NCBI GenBank assembly: GCA_014799465.1 | Contig: JAAVHZ010000006.1 | Location: 1 to 64,000, forward strand | Direction: 5' to 3' | DNA from: Lachnospiraceae bacterium | Lineage (GTDB): Bacteria > Bacillota > Clostridia > Lachnospirales > Lachnospiraceae | DNA: 64,000 bases | In this document: positions 17,896 to 27,248 of the stretch, piece by piece | Numbering within the stretch: the first letter of the stretch is position 1 | How the letters are laid out: each line of letters opens with the position of its first letter | Position numbers and translations under genes: made by a program | The notes under the pieces: generated by a model | Database searches by the model: none | The model's input: the letters and a program-made list of their open reading frames with translations, nothing else | Told to the model about the DNA's origin: nothing

Positions 17896-20800
17896 ATGCC
17901 AAAAATCAAATACACCGCCAAAAAGACAATAAGCACATTACTTTCCGCAGTAATGGTATTTGCATCACTTCCAAATACATATACATATGCAGACAGTCCG
18001 AAAGAAATCCAACCACTCAAGGCTGCAATCCAAAATGAGTCTGAAGTTCAAACGGAACAGCCTGCCATATACACACTTAAGAAAAAGGGTGAAGTTTCAG
18101 AATACGGCTATCAGGATATGGTATGGGTAGACGAGGATGGAAATGAGGCAGATGGAGATAATTCATATGAACAGTATGACAATGGACTTTCCCGCAGCTC
18201 CAATATACAGCTCCCGTCAAGCTACAGCATGGTGGATGAAGGAATCCTTCCGCCTGTACGCAATCAGGGAAAATGGGGAACATGTTGGGCACATTCATCT
18301 ATATGTTCCATGGAAACCAATATGATAAAAAAAGGACTTGCAGATAAGTCAAAAGTAGATTATTCAGAAAGACATCTGTCATATTTTGCTCATAAAAGGA
18401 ATATGGAATTTTCAGACGGAACAGATGCTTATGATACCCAGTACAGTTGGTATGGTGGAGGTAATGGTATAATGGCAACATTTCAACTGGCAGGATGGAA
18501 TGGTGCGGCAGCAGAAAGCGACTATCCATATTCATCATATGGAGATATGGAGGATTTAGATGAGAGCGTCAGAAGCTCTTCTGTATGCCATTTAACAGAT
18601 GTCAATGAACTGAATACTCCCGAAGAGATTAAGAGTGCAATAATGAAAAATGGCTCAGTAACATGTTCATATTACTCAGATGACGTATCAATAGATAATA
18701 AAAATTATGCGGTGTACCATACAGAGAACCTCGGAACTAACCATCTTGTAAGCATTGTGGGTTGGGATGATGAATATAAGGCATCAAATTTCTCAGGAAG
18801 CACTAATGGAAGTACACCTGCATCTGACGGAGCGTGGCTGTGTAGGAACAGTTGGGGTTCTACATGGGGCAATAACGGATACTTCTGGATATCATATGAA
18901 GATGCAACTATTGGATATTTCTACAGTTTTGAAGCAGAACCGGCAGATAATTATGATAATATATACCAGTATGACGGAGCAGGGTATAACTGTTATATGG
19001 GCTATGAAAAATCTGCCAATATATTCAAATCCAAATCTCTTGAGGAGCTTAAGGCGGTATCATTCTATTTACATGGCTGCTATGATTATATTATAGACAT
19101 ATATGTGGAGAAAGATGGTGGAATGAGCAATCCGTCAGATGGTATGCTTGTATATTCACAGACAGGAACATTAGAGACACCCGGATACCATACAGTCAAA
19201 CTGGATAACAGTGTGATTCTTGACAGTGGGATAAAATATGCCGTATGTGTACAGTTTATATCAAAGGACGGCTCAACAGCATATACTTATGCAGAAAGAG
19301 GAGATGATTATTCATCAGAAGCAGGTCAGTCATTTATGTATACAGGTGTGAATAAATGGACTGATACAAAGGAGTTTTCAACAAACATTAAAAATGTTTG
19401 TATAAAAGCATTTACTGATGACTTGGGAAATATAGATAAATCAGTGCTGGAAACGGTAATAATGCAGGCAGAAGAAGTTAATGCTTCTGATTATACGGCA
19501 GCATCATGGGAAATGTTAAATACAGAACTGAAAAATGCAAAAACTGTATATAATATGGAAAATCCGGATGTAAGCGATATTATAAAGGCTAAATCATCAC
19601 TTGAATCGGCATTGTCAAATCTTGTACCGTCAATAGTGTATATTAATAATGAAGAAGAATTTAAACTGTTTGCAATGTCTGTTTCAGCAGGAATGGATTA
19701 TGACAGTCAGACAGTGTATCTTACTGAAGATTTGGATATGACGGGAATTGAGTATAGTACAGCAGGAAATGTTGGGAATCCGTTTATGGGAACATTTGAC
19801 GGAAACGGACATTTTATTAAAAATCTTACTTATGAATATAAATACAGTTATGGAGGAATATTTGGATTCATAGGGAAAAAGGGTATGGTGAAGGATATTG
19901 GTTTACTTAATGCCAATATGAGTTTTGGTGCAGCATACTCAGGAGGAATAGCTGCTATAAATGAAGGGATTATAAGCGGATGCAGCATTAATGGCAGTAT
20001 TCTGTTTGACTGTACTACAAGTGCCATAGGCGGAATAGCAGGAACAAACAGAGGTACAATAGAAAAATCTTCCATAACCGGAACAGTTACATTTAAAAAT
20101 CAAAAAGGTTCCACATATTATGTAGGAGGAATTGCAGGTAATAGTACAGGAACTATTTCGGGATGTTTTATGAGAGGTGAGATTATCTCAGACGGTAATG
20201 CATCAACCGCAGGAATAGTGGGTTACAGTGATGAATCATCAATAGTAAAGAATTGTTACAATATGGCAGTGATAAGTGGAGACCCCACAGAAGATACCAA
20301 ATCAGCAGGCATAGGTGTAGTATTATATGGTGAAACTTCCGGCTGCTATAATTACGGAAATATTTTACGTTCGTCATCAAGTGAGGCAAATGGTGCAATA
20401 TATTGTTATCAGAAGGGAAAAATATCAAATTGCTACTATCTTGGTACCAGCAGTTCAAAAGGAGGATACAGCCCTTCATCATCATCAGGCAGTATGACCG
20501 GGCAGGAATTTGCAGAAGGCAAAACAGCATACTATCTGAACAGTAACGGTGGAAGTGAGGAAAACACATATCAGTGGTCACAGAAAGACGGAGTTCCGGT
20601 ATCGGCAGATAGCGAAAATAAGCCTGTTATAAAAGTAAATGTAAGCCAAAATGCGGGAAATGAATATAATGCATCAGTAAATGGAGTGACAGACGGAGAA
20701 TTTTATGCAAATGTAAGTACTGAAGTGAGTGTACAGATATTGGGAGATATGCCGGAAGGATATATGCTGTCAGCAGAATGTACAGGTCTTATACCTTCAG

Positions 20801-23655
20801 ATAAAGGCGGAAATGTATATGTACTGCCTGATAAAGATGTCTCTGCCATAGTTACATGCAATAAAAAATGTATAGAATATAATATTACATATATTCTTAA
20901 CAGAGGCAGTGGCACAGGACCTTCTTCATATAATATAGAGACATCAGTGGAACTGCCTGTACCGGTAAAGTCTAATGCAGATTTTCTCGGATGGTATGAT
21001 AACAAAGATTTTATTGGAAGTCCTGTAACAGACATTCCAAAAGGAAGTACAGGTAATAAATCATTCTGGGCAAAATGGTATAATTATGGATTTAAGGTAA
21101 TGTTTCCGCAGATAAGAGGATTAGAAATAATATCATGCGACGAATACGAGAATACCGGAATACAGGAAGGAGAATCATACCTGTTTACGGTGGAAGCACA
21201 AAAAGGATATGACATATCAGAACTGACAATAAAATGCGAAGATACTGTACTAATACCATCAGACGGAGTGTACAGAATAGACAATATAACATCAGATATA
21301 GATAATATTTCCATATCAGGAGTCAGACTTGGAACCGACAATTATGCCATAGACGGACATACAGATTATAATGATTATGTGGGAAAGAAAGCAGTAATAA
21401 CACCGGCTTTTCCGGCAGCTATGATAAAATTGGCAGGAGAAGACGAATTTGTAGAAAGCATTATTGTAGATACCGACAGACCTGTAAATGTAGTTTTGTG
21501 TGACGAAGATGGAAATACAGGCATTGAAGAGCAGATAATATTTAAAAGAGATATTACAGAACCTGCAATAGATTCTGTTACAACACCTTTTGCAGACGAA
21601 AAAATGAATTATAAAGGTGTAATGATTACGGTAAATGCAGACGATACGGAAAGCGGAGTGTCAGAGTATTCCTTTGACGGCGGGAAAACATGGCAGAAAG
21701 ATAACTGTTATCAGGTATTATGTGAAGAAATCGAAACTGTATTTGATAAAGAAATATATGTACGTGATAATGTGGGAAATGTAGCTAAATACACCGGAGT
21801 TGTGAATATTCCGGCAGTTAATAAATATGAGAGTGTAATAAGTATAAAGTCCGATAAGGAATCATATACATATGGTTCAGACATTTTATTAACTGCAGAC
21901 ATTACATTTGGCGGTTATGTGACAGGTAATGTGTCTGACTATGGCAAGGTAACATTTATTACAGAGGAAGGACATGAGTTAGGAACGGCATATGTAGAAG
22001 CTATAAACAATGTAAAAGGAAGGGCACAGATACAAGTTACTGCATCTGAGTATGGCAGTATAGGTCAAAAGGTCTGCTATGCGATATATGACGGTACGGG
22101 TACACCTTATAGGAACTGCGAGTCAGAAAAGTATATTTTAAACATAGAAAAGGCTGTTGTGTCATCAGTAAATACTTCCATACAATCATCAAAATCAGTA
22201 TCCGCAAGTAATAAATATACAGAGATGCAGTTAAGAGAACTTATAAATGTTAATCAGGTGGAGGTTACTACAAATACAGGAGAGATATATAATCTTCCGG
22301 TAACATGGAGTACATCTGATAATTATAACATTAAAGGAGGAATATATAATTATACAGGAACAATTCATGGAAATGAATTCGTTGATGTGCCGGAGGGAAT
22401 GACATTAAATACAAAGATAATAGTGGAATGTGTATTATTAGAAAATCCTGTTCTGCCGGATATAGAAGTAGAGCAGAGGGATAGTAACGCAGCAAATGCA
22501 CAGGAACTTGGAAATCAGGTACTTCCGGACACGGGAACAGTTACCGTAAATGATAATCAAATAAAATTCAATGTAATATGGAGTCAGATACAGACTATTG
22601 ACCTTACCACAGTAGGAAATTCAGCAGAGTTTACAGGGACAATATCATATGAAAATGTACCTGAATGGATAACATTACCGGAATACCTGAATATAAAAAG
22701 AAAGGTTAAGGTGATAAAATCTGATAATATAGGGACAGTAATCAGACTGGCTGCTGGTTCGGAGAATTATGTGTATGGCGAAGACATTGCAATATCAGTA
22801 AATATATGTGCAATAGGAAATCAGCCGGTAATGCCTGATTCAAATAATTCATATGGAAAAGTATTTCTTTATATGTATGACGAGAGTGGAAATAAGTATC
22901 AGGTGGGATGTGAAGAACTAAAAGAATCTTTAAGCATTACCATAAAAGTAAGAGGAACTTCGGCAGAGTATGGCGGATACGGCAGTTCAGGCATTAAGAC
23001 ATTTTATGCAGTATATGAATATCATGGCAGAAAACAGAGTCTTTGGAGCAGTACATCAGATACAATAAAGTTGAATATACTAAAGAAGATTTCAAAGCCT
23101 GCAAAACCATCATCCATAACTCTTATTAAGAAGACTAAGAATTCTGCTCAGATAAAATGGAGCAGGGTTAAGGGGGCAGCAGGTTACGAGGTATACCGCA
23201 AAAACGGTTCAGGTTCATATAAAAAGTATAAAACCATAAACGGAGAAAAAAAGGTCACTCTGATAAATAAAGCCTTAAATAAGAGCGGTACATATTACTA
23301 TAAGGTAAGGGCTTTTGTAAATGGATATGACGGAAAGGTATACAGTGCATTTTCAACGGTAAAAAGTCTGAAAATGAGTAAATCAATTTCATCGGATGAG
23401 CTTAAGATAAGTGCATCAAAATTGAAAATTAAAGTTAAAAAGTCAAAGACCATTAAAGTTATATATCCTAAAGGAAGAAGTAAATCAGAGATAAAGTCTG
23501 TAAAATATAAATCAGATAAAAACAGTGTGGCTAAGGTGAGTTCAAAAGGAAAAATAACTGCCGTAAAAAAAGGAACAGCATATATTACTGCTACCGTAAA
23601 ACTTAAGAACGGACAGACAAAAAAACTAAAGGTAAAGGTTACGGTAATTAAGTAA
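17896..23655 (+). CDS. Large secreted papain-like cysteine protease with adhesion domains
   Basis: A 1919-residue exported protein. The signal peptide (about 1-33) ends near TYAYADS-like sequence. The peptidase C1A domain spans about residues 105-345: NQGKWGTCWAHS (oxyanion Gln124, nucleophile Cys130), TNHLVSIVGWDD (His283) and RNSWGSTWGNNGYFWISYED (Asn318). A lectin-like domain typical of secreted C1A proteases follows. After it come a FIVAR-like helical segment (about 515-575), GLUG-type repeats (about 640-840), an InlB B-type repeat (near FLGWYDNKDF...FWAKW), Ig-like/Big_4-like segments, a fibronectin type III domain (about 1735-1825) and a C-terminal Big_2 domain. There is no LPXTG anchor. 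AAGGAGGT precedes ATG 17896. It probably acts on host or microbial surface proteins. Confidence 0.87.
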   Translation: MPKIKYTAKKTISTLLSAVMVFASLPNTYTYADSPKEIQPLKAAIQNESEVQTEQPAIYTLKKKGEVSEYGYQDMVWVDEDGNEADGDNSYEQYDNGLSRSSNIQLPSSYSMVDEGILPPVRNQGKWGTCWAHSSICSMETNMIKKGLADKSKVDYSERHLSYFAHKRNMEFSDGTDAYDTQYSWYGGGNGIMATFQLAGWNGAAAESDYPYSSYGDMEDLDESVRSSSVCHLTDVNELNTPEEIKSAIMKNGSVTCSYYSDDVSIDNKNYAVYHTENLGTNHLVSIVGWDDEYKASNFSGSTNGSTPASDGAWLCRNSWGSTWGNNGYFWISYEDATIGYFYSFEAEPADNYDNIYQYDGAGYNCYMGYEKSANIFKSKSLEELKAVSFYLHGCYDYIIDIYVEKDGGMSNPSDGMLVYSQTGTLETPGYHTVKLDNSVILDSGIKYAVCVQFISKDGSTAYTYAERGDDYSSEAGQSFMYTGVNKWTDTKEFSTNIKNVCIKAFTDDLGNIDKSVLETVIMQAEEVNASDYTAASWEMLNTELKNAKTVYNMENPDVSDIIKAKSSLESALSNLVPSIVYINNEEEFKLFAMSVSAGMDYDSQTVYLTEDLDMTGIEYSTAGNVGNPFMGTFDGNGHFIKNLTYEYKYSYGGIFGFIGKKGMVKDIGLLNANMSFGAAYSGGIAAINEGIISGCSINGSILFDCTTSAIGGIAGTNRGTIEKSSITGTVTFKNQKGSTYYVGGIAGNSTGTISGCFMRGEIISDGNASTAGIVGYSDESSIVKNCYNMAVISGDPTEDTKSAGIGVVLYGETSGCYNYGNILRSSSSEANGAIYCYQKGKISNCYYLGTSSSKGGYSPSSSSGSMTGQEFAEGKTAYYLNSNGGSEENTYQWSQKDGVPVSADSENKPVIKVNVSQNAGNEYNASVNGVTDGEFYANVSTEVSVQILGDMPEGYMLSAECTGLIPSDKGGNVYVLPDKDVSAIVTCNKKCIEYNITYILNRGSGTGPSSYNIETSVELPVPVKSNADFLGWYDNKDFIGSPVTDIPKGSTGNKSFWAKWYNYGFKVMFPQIRGLEIISCDEYENTGIQEGESYLFTVEAQKGYDISELTIKCEDTVLIPSDGVYRIDNITSDIDNISISGVRLGTDNYAIDGHTDYNDYVGKKAVITPAFPAAMIKLAGEDEFVESIIVDTDRPVNVVLCDEDGNTGIEEQIIFKRDITEPAIDSVTTPFADEKMNYKGVMITVNADDTESGVSEYSFDGGKTWQKDNCYQVLCEEIETVFDKEIYVRDNVGNVAKYTGVVNIPAVNKYESVISIKSDKESYTYGSDILLTADITFGGYVTGNVSDYGKVTFITEEGHELGTAYVEAINNVKGRAQIQVTASEYGSIGQKVCYAIYDGTGTPYRNCESEKYILNIEKAVVSSVNTSIQSSKSVSASNKYTEMQLRELINVNQVEVTTNTGEIYNLPVTWSTSDNYNIKGGIYNYTGTIHGNEFVDVPEGMTLNTKIIVECVLLENPVLPDIEVEQRDSNAANAQELGNQVLPDTGTVTVNDNQIKFNVIWSQIQTIDLTTVGNSAEFTGTISYENVPEWITLPEYLNIKRKVKVIKSDNIGTVIRLAAGSENYVYGEDIAISVNICAIGNQPVMPDSNNSYGKVFLYMYDESGNKYQVGCEELKESLSITIKVRGTSAEYGGYGSSGIKTFYAVYEYHGRKQSLWSSTSDTIKLNILKKISKPAKPSSITLIKKTKNSAQIKWSRVKGAAGYEVYRKNGSGSYKKYKTINGEKKVTLINKALNKSGTYYYKVRAFVNGYDGKVYSAFSTVKSLKMSKSISSDELKISASKLKIKVKKSKTIKVIYPKGRSKSEIKSVKYKSDKNSVAKVSSKGKITAVKKGTAYITATVKLKNGQTKKLKVKVTVIK

Positions 23656-23738
23656 AAATGTATGGAAATAATTGTATATAAACAGAAATATTTATCCATA
23701 ATATTAATGTCAAAAAATTAATAATGAGGTGAAATAGG

Positions 23739-24200
23739 ATGTTAATAATGGATGAGAAAGAAAAGCAGGCAGTAAAGGATTTGCAGACACAGGAAAAGAC
23801 TTGTATTGAAAAGTATGAGAAATATTCTAATGAAGCTAAAGACCCGGTTTTGAAAGATTTATTCTGCACATTAAAAGAAGAGGAACAGAAGCATTATGAT
23901 TCGCTTGAACAGGTACTTTCGGGAACAGTACCTGCATGTAACTGTAATGACAGTGAGGGAAGAGATTATAGTCCACATGCTACTTACGGTGCAGGAGATG
24001 ATTCACAGGATAAGAAATCAGACTGCTATCTTGCAACAGACTGCATAGGAACAGAAAAGCTGGTATCACATGAGTATGACAATGATGTATTCGTATGTTC
24101 CAATTCTGATTTGAGAAAACTTTTTGCGGATATACAGACAGAAGAGCAGAATCATGCAGAAATGCTGTATAAATACAAGTCGGCAAACGGAATGTCATAA
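23739..24200 (+). CDS. Ferritin-like/spore coat CotF-type protein
   Basis: A 153-residue cytosolic or spore-associated protein with two helical halves. Both carry the ferritin-like pairing of acidic and histidine residues: TCIEKYEKYSNEA...LKEEEQKHYDSLEQVL near the N-terminus and DIQTEEQNHAEMLYKY near the C-terminus. The central stretch (about 65-105) is polar and cysteine-containing (ACNCND, KKSDCYLATDC). This arrangement is familiar from CotF-like spore coat proteins of Clostridia ('spore coat protein' or 'ferritin-like domain' annotations). A role in the spore is inferred from family only. GAGGTGA is the ribosome-binding site. A strong terminator follows. Confidence 0.72.
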   Translation: MLIMDEKEKQAVKDLQTQEKTCIEKYEKYSNEAKDPVLKDLFCTLKEEEQKHYDSLEQVLSGTVPACNCNDSEGRDYSPHATYGAGDDSQDKKSDCYLATDCIGTEKLVSHEYDNDVFVCSNSDLRKLFADIQTEEQNHAEMLYKYKSANGMS

Positions 24201-24223
24201 TATTATATACATTATAATCCAGT

Positions 24224-24265
24224 GGCAGCATGTTATTTAAAATAACTGCTGCCTCTAATTTTTTT
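24224..24265 (+). terminator. Intrinsic terminator after the ferritin-like gene
   Basis: GGCAGCA-TGTTATTT pairs with AAATAAC-TGCTGCC; a run of seven T follows at 24259-24265. Confidence 0.85.
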
Positions 24266-24288
24266 AACATAATTTTAATGCGAAAGTG

Positions 24289-24297
24289 TGATAAAAT
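24289..24297 (+). promoter_or_regulatory. Extended -10 promoter of the antiporter
   Basis: TGATAAAAT is an extended -10 (TGnTAAAAT) between the preceding terminator and the structured leader. Predicted transcription would begin at about 24304, the left edge of the repeat element. Confidence 0.5.
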
Positions 24298-24301
24298 AAA
24301 A

Positions 24302-24488
24302 TGTAACAGTTCAGCCATGCCATTCATAATTTGCCGGATTATGTGCTATGGCTGAAAATTCAAATATCTGCCGGCAAATTATTCATATCGGGTGGCCGCC
24401 CTATAGAGAATAATATATAATAATTTCTTAGTGAGCGAGCTCCCACGAAATTATTATATATTATTCTCTGCATGGCTGAACTGTTACA
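24302..24488 (+). repeat. Structured repeat element E1 (leader of the K+/H+ antiporter)
   Basis: Three nested inverted repeats are directly visible. Outer arms of 19 perfect bases lie at 24302-24320 and 24470-24488. An inner pair (ATAATTTGCCGG, 24326-24337, with CCGGCAAATTAT, 24371-24382) forms one hairpin. A perfect 23-bp pair (24405-24427 with 24447-24469) forms another. The outer left arm also matches an internal ATGGCTGAA at 24348-24356, so two pairings compete. A related element (E2) lies at 38588-38699 in reverse orientation. The element ends ten bases before the antiporter ribosome-binding site. Confidence 0.8.
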
Positions 24489-24515
24489 ATAAAATCGAAA
24501 GGAGTTGTTATAAAA

Positions 24516-26105
24516 ATGTCTATAATAATAATAATGGTTGCATTAATATTGTTTTTATGTATACTGGCAGAGAATTTTTCGGGACAGTTTGGACTTCCGG
24601 CACTTATATTGTTTATGGGTATAGGCATGATATTTGGAAGTGATGGAATATTCAGGATACAGTTTGATAATTATGATATGACAGATAAAATATGTGGTAT
24701 AGCGTTAGGATTTATAATGTTCTATGGTGGTTTTAATACTAAGTGGAATGTGGCAAAGCCGGTGGCACTTAAAGCAATAACCATGTCTACATTAGGGGTT
24801 GCAGTAACAGCGGCACTGACAGGGGGATTCTGCTATGTGGCTCTGGGATTTACATTTGCAGATAGTTTTCTTACGGGAGCAGTTTTATCATGTACTGATG
24901 CGGCAAGTGTATTTTCCGTATTGAGAAAAAAGAATGTGAATCTCAAAGACGGAACAGCATCTCTGTTGGAAGTAGAGAGTGGAAGTAATGACCCTATGGC
25001 ATATATGCTGACGATTATCGGACTTGCATTAAAATCAGGGGAATCTATGGGCAATTTAGCATATGTTGTATTTGCACAGGTGGTATTTGGAGTTATTATT
25101 GGTATCGGTATGGCGGTAATGGGATTATGGCTGTATAAAAAGACAGATATTATTCCGCAGGGTCTGGATACGATATTTATGATTGCGCTTATATTAATGG
25201 CATATGGGCTGGCGGACATAATAGGAGGAAATGCATTTTTAAGTGTATACATAATGGGAATATTTTTAGGTAACCGGAACATAAAGGGAAAAGATGTAAT
25301 GATACCATTTTTTGATGGAATCACAGGACTTGCACAGATTATGATTTTCTTTTTGCTGGGACTTCTTGCATTTCCGCATAAGCTTCCACAGGTGTTTGTT
25401 TCTTCTCTTTTAATAACAATGTTCATTACAGTTGTTGCAAGACCGGTTACGGTATTTATACTGTTAAAGCCGTTAGGATGCAGTATACGCCAATGTGCCA
25501 TGGTATCATGGGCAGGGCTTAGAGGAGCATCATCCATAGTATTTGCCATAATGGCAGCAGTTGAAGGAAATGATAAGCTGTTCCATATTGTATTTATGGC
25601 AGCACTGCTGTCAGTATCTATACAAGGTACATTTCTTCCTAAGATTGCCTATATGATTGGAATGGTGGATGCAGATTGTGATGTCAGAAAGACGTTTAAT
25701 GACTATAAAGAAGAATCGGCAATTACAATGATGAGGATGTATATACCTAAAGGGCATAACTGGGAGAATAAGTATATAAGTCAGGTCAGTATGCCTACCG
25801 GTTCACTGGCACTGATGATAAAGCGGGGTGAAGATACGATTATGCCAAGAGGAGATACCCTTATAGTGGCGGAAGACAGTGTGATATTGAGTGTACCTTC
25901 ATTTGAACCCGGAGAAGATGATGATTTGGAAGAAATATTTATTGATTCAAAACATAAATGGTGCAGCAGAAGCATAGAGGAACTGAAGCTGCCAAATGAT
26001 ATTTTGATAGCACTTATAAAGAGAAAAGACAACAACCTTATACCTGACGGACGTACAGTAATAATGGAGAATGACATAGTAGTTACATACCGCAATTCTG
26101 TTTAA
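24516..26105 (+). CDS. Potassium/proton antiporter (CPA1, CvrA/NhaP2-like) with TrkA-C domains
   Basis: A 529-residue inner-membrane antiporter exchanging K+ (or Na+) for H+. About 12 membrane segments fill residues 1-395, with the cation/proton core visible in SFLTGAVLSCTDAASVFSVL and VESGSNDPMAYML, the conserved CPA1 motifs for ion binding. Two regulatory RCK-C/TrkA-C type domains follow (about residues 400-529, both with 'GDTLIV'/'GRTVIMENDIVV' patterns), as in NhaP2/YcgO proteins. It has a long structured 5' leader (E1) and AAAGGAG before ATG 24516. The K+-linked c-di-AMP ydaO riboswitch would be the expected control, but the leader does not show that consensus. Confidence 0.88.
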   Translation: MSIIIIMVALILFLCILAENFSGQFGLPALILFMGIGMIFGSDGIFRIQFDNYDMTDKICGIALGFIMFYGGFNTKWNVAKPVALKAITMSTLGVAVTAALTGGFCYVALGFTFADSFLTGAVLSCTDAASVFSVLRKKNVNLKDGTASLLEVESGSNDPMAYMLTIIGLALKSGESMGNLAYVVFAQVVFGVIIGIGMAVMGLWLYKKTDIIPQGLDTIFMIALILMAYGLADIIGGNAFLSVYIMGIFLGNRNIKGKDVMIPFFDGITGLAQIMIFFLLGLLAFPHKLPQVFVSSLLITMFITVVARPVTVFILLKPLGCSIRQCAMVSWAGLRGASSIVFAIMAAVEGNDKLFHIVFMAALLSVSIQGTFLPKIAYMIGMVDADCDVRKTFNDYKEESAITMMRMYIPKGHNWENKYISQVSMPTGSLALMIKRGEDTIMPRGDTLIVAEDSVILSVPSFEPGEDDDLEEIFIDSKHKWCSRSIEELKLPNDILIALIKRKDNNLIPDGRTVIMENDIVVTYRNSV

Positions 26106-26166
26106 AGAGGTTTATTAATAATGATTGTATGTCAGGCGGCGGATATTGGAAAGGCATGGTAGTGAG

Positions 26167-27207
26167 ATGAATAATACAATAGAAAAATTAATAAAGTATC
26201 ATGAACTTACAAAGGAAGAGTATGTGGAGCTTTTGGAAAGTTCAGATAAGGCCGGTATAGTTAATTGTCTGGCAAAAGAAGCAGTGAAACTGAGAATGAA
26301 ATATTATGGCAAAAAGGTATATACGAGAGGACTTATTGAGTTCACAAACTATTGTAAAAATGACTGCTATTATTGTGGAATACGGAGAAGCAATCGTCAT
26401 GCCGACAGATACAGGCTTACCAAAGAAGAGATATTGGAATGCTGTAGAAATGGCTATAAGCTTGGATTCCGTACCTTTGTGCTGCAGGGTGGGGAAGACC
26501 CGTGGTACACAGATGAAAAAATAGTAGATATTATATGTTCCATTAAACAGGAATATCCCGACTGTGCACTTACTCTGTCTATCGGGGAAAAATCATTTGA
26601 AAGTTATAGAAAGTACAAAGAGGCAGGAGCAGACAGATATCTTCTGCGGCATGAAACAGCCTGTGAATCCCACTATAAAATGCTGCACCCAAAAGAAATG
26701 AGCCTTAAAGAACGCAAGGCTTGTCTTTATAACCTTAAGGAACTGGGGTATCAGGTAGGTGCAGGATTTATGGTAGGTTCTCCCAAACAAACTTTAAGTG
26801 ATATAGCAGATGATTTAATATTTTTAAAGGAACTTAACCCACAGATGGTTGGAATAGGACCATTTATTCCGCATAGTGATACAATATTTGCATCAGAAGA
26901 AGCAGGAAACCTTAATCTTACACTTTTTCTGTTATCAATTATAAGAATTATTCTTCCTAAAGTGCTGCTGCCGGCAACTACGGCACTTGGCACAATAGAC
27001 CCCAAGGGAAGGGAAAAAGGATTATCTGTAGGTGCAAATGTTGTAATGCCTAACCTTTCTCCATTAACAAACAGGAAAAAATATGATTTATATGATAATA
27101 AAATATGTACAGGCGAAGAGGCGGCAGAATGTATATCATGCCTTGCAAAAAGAGTGGAAAGTATTGGTTATGAACTGGTAAATGAGCGTGGTGATGCTTT
27201 GTATTAA
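26167..27207 (+). CDS. hydE: [FeFe]-hydrogenase H-cluster radical SAM maturase HydE
   Basis: HydE is a radical SAM enzyme that helps build the dithiomethylamine-bearing diiron subcluster of [FeFe] hydrogenases in the cytosol. The 346-residue product carries the CxxxCxxC iron-sulfur motif as CKNDCYYC (Cys63, Cys67, Cys70), then GFRTFVLQGGEDP, RHETACESHY and MVGIGPFIPHSDTIF, which distinguish HydE from BioB and ThiH. ATG 26167 is used; the frame extends upstream to 26125 without a good ribosome-binding site. HydF, HydG and the hydrogenase itself are not in this window. A bidirectional terminator separates it from the convergent receptor gene. Confidence 0.92.
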   Translation: MNNTIEKLIKYHELTKEEYVELLESSDKAGIVNCLAKEAVKLRMKYYGKKVYTRGLIEFTNYCKNDCYYCGIRRSNRHADRYRLTKEEILECCRNGYKLGFRTFVLQGGEDPWYTDEKIVDIICSIKQEYPDCALTLSIGEKSFESYRKYKEAGADRYLLRHETACESHYKMLHPKEMSLKERKACLYNLKELGYQVGAGFMVGSPKQTLSDIADDLIFLKELNPQMVGIGPFIPHSDTIFASEEAGNLNLTLFLLSIIRIILPKVLLPATTALGTIDPKGREKGLSVGANVVMPNLSPLTNRKKYDLYDNKICTGEEAAECISCLAKRVESIGYELVNERGDALY

Positions 27208-27208
27208 T

Positions 27209-27243
27209 AAAATACCCGGGAGAATGTTATCCCGGGTATTTTA
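27209..27243. terminator. Bidirectional terminator between hydE and the chemotaxis receptor
   Basis: A perfect 13-bp stem (AAAATACCCGGGA with its complement), loop of eight bases. A-runs and T-runs flank it on both sides, so it can serve both convergent genes. Confidence 0.85.
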
Positions 27244-27248
27244 AATAA

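Noticed and set aside
24302-24515. c-di-AMP (ydaO) riboswitch before the K+/H+ antiporter
   Set aside because: It would make sense functionally, but the conserved ydaO sequences are absent and the leader consists of long simple inverted repeats.
24431-24643. A 70-codon ORF overlapping the E1 repeat and the antiporter start
   Set aside because: It runs through palindromic DNA and out of frame into the antiporter; no start signal.
24833-25549. A 238-codon minus-strand ORF inside the antiporter gene
   Set aside because: It mirrors the antiporter codons in the opposite frame and has no promoter or ribosome-binding site; several other antisense frames (for example 27565-28086) are of the same kind.
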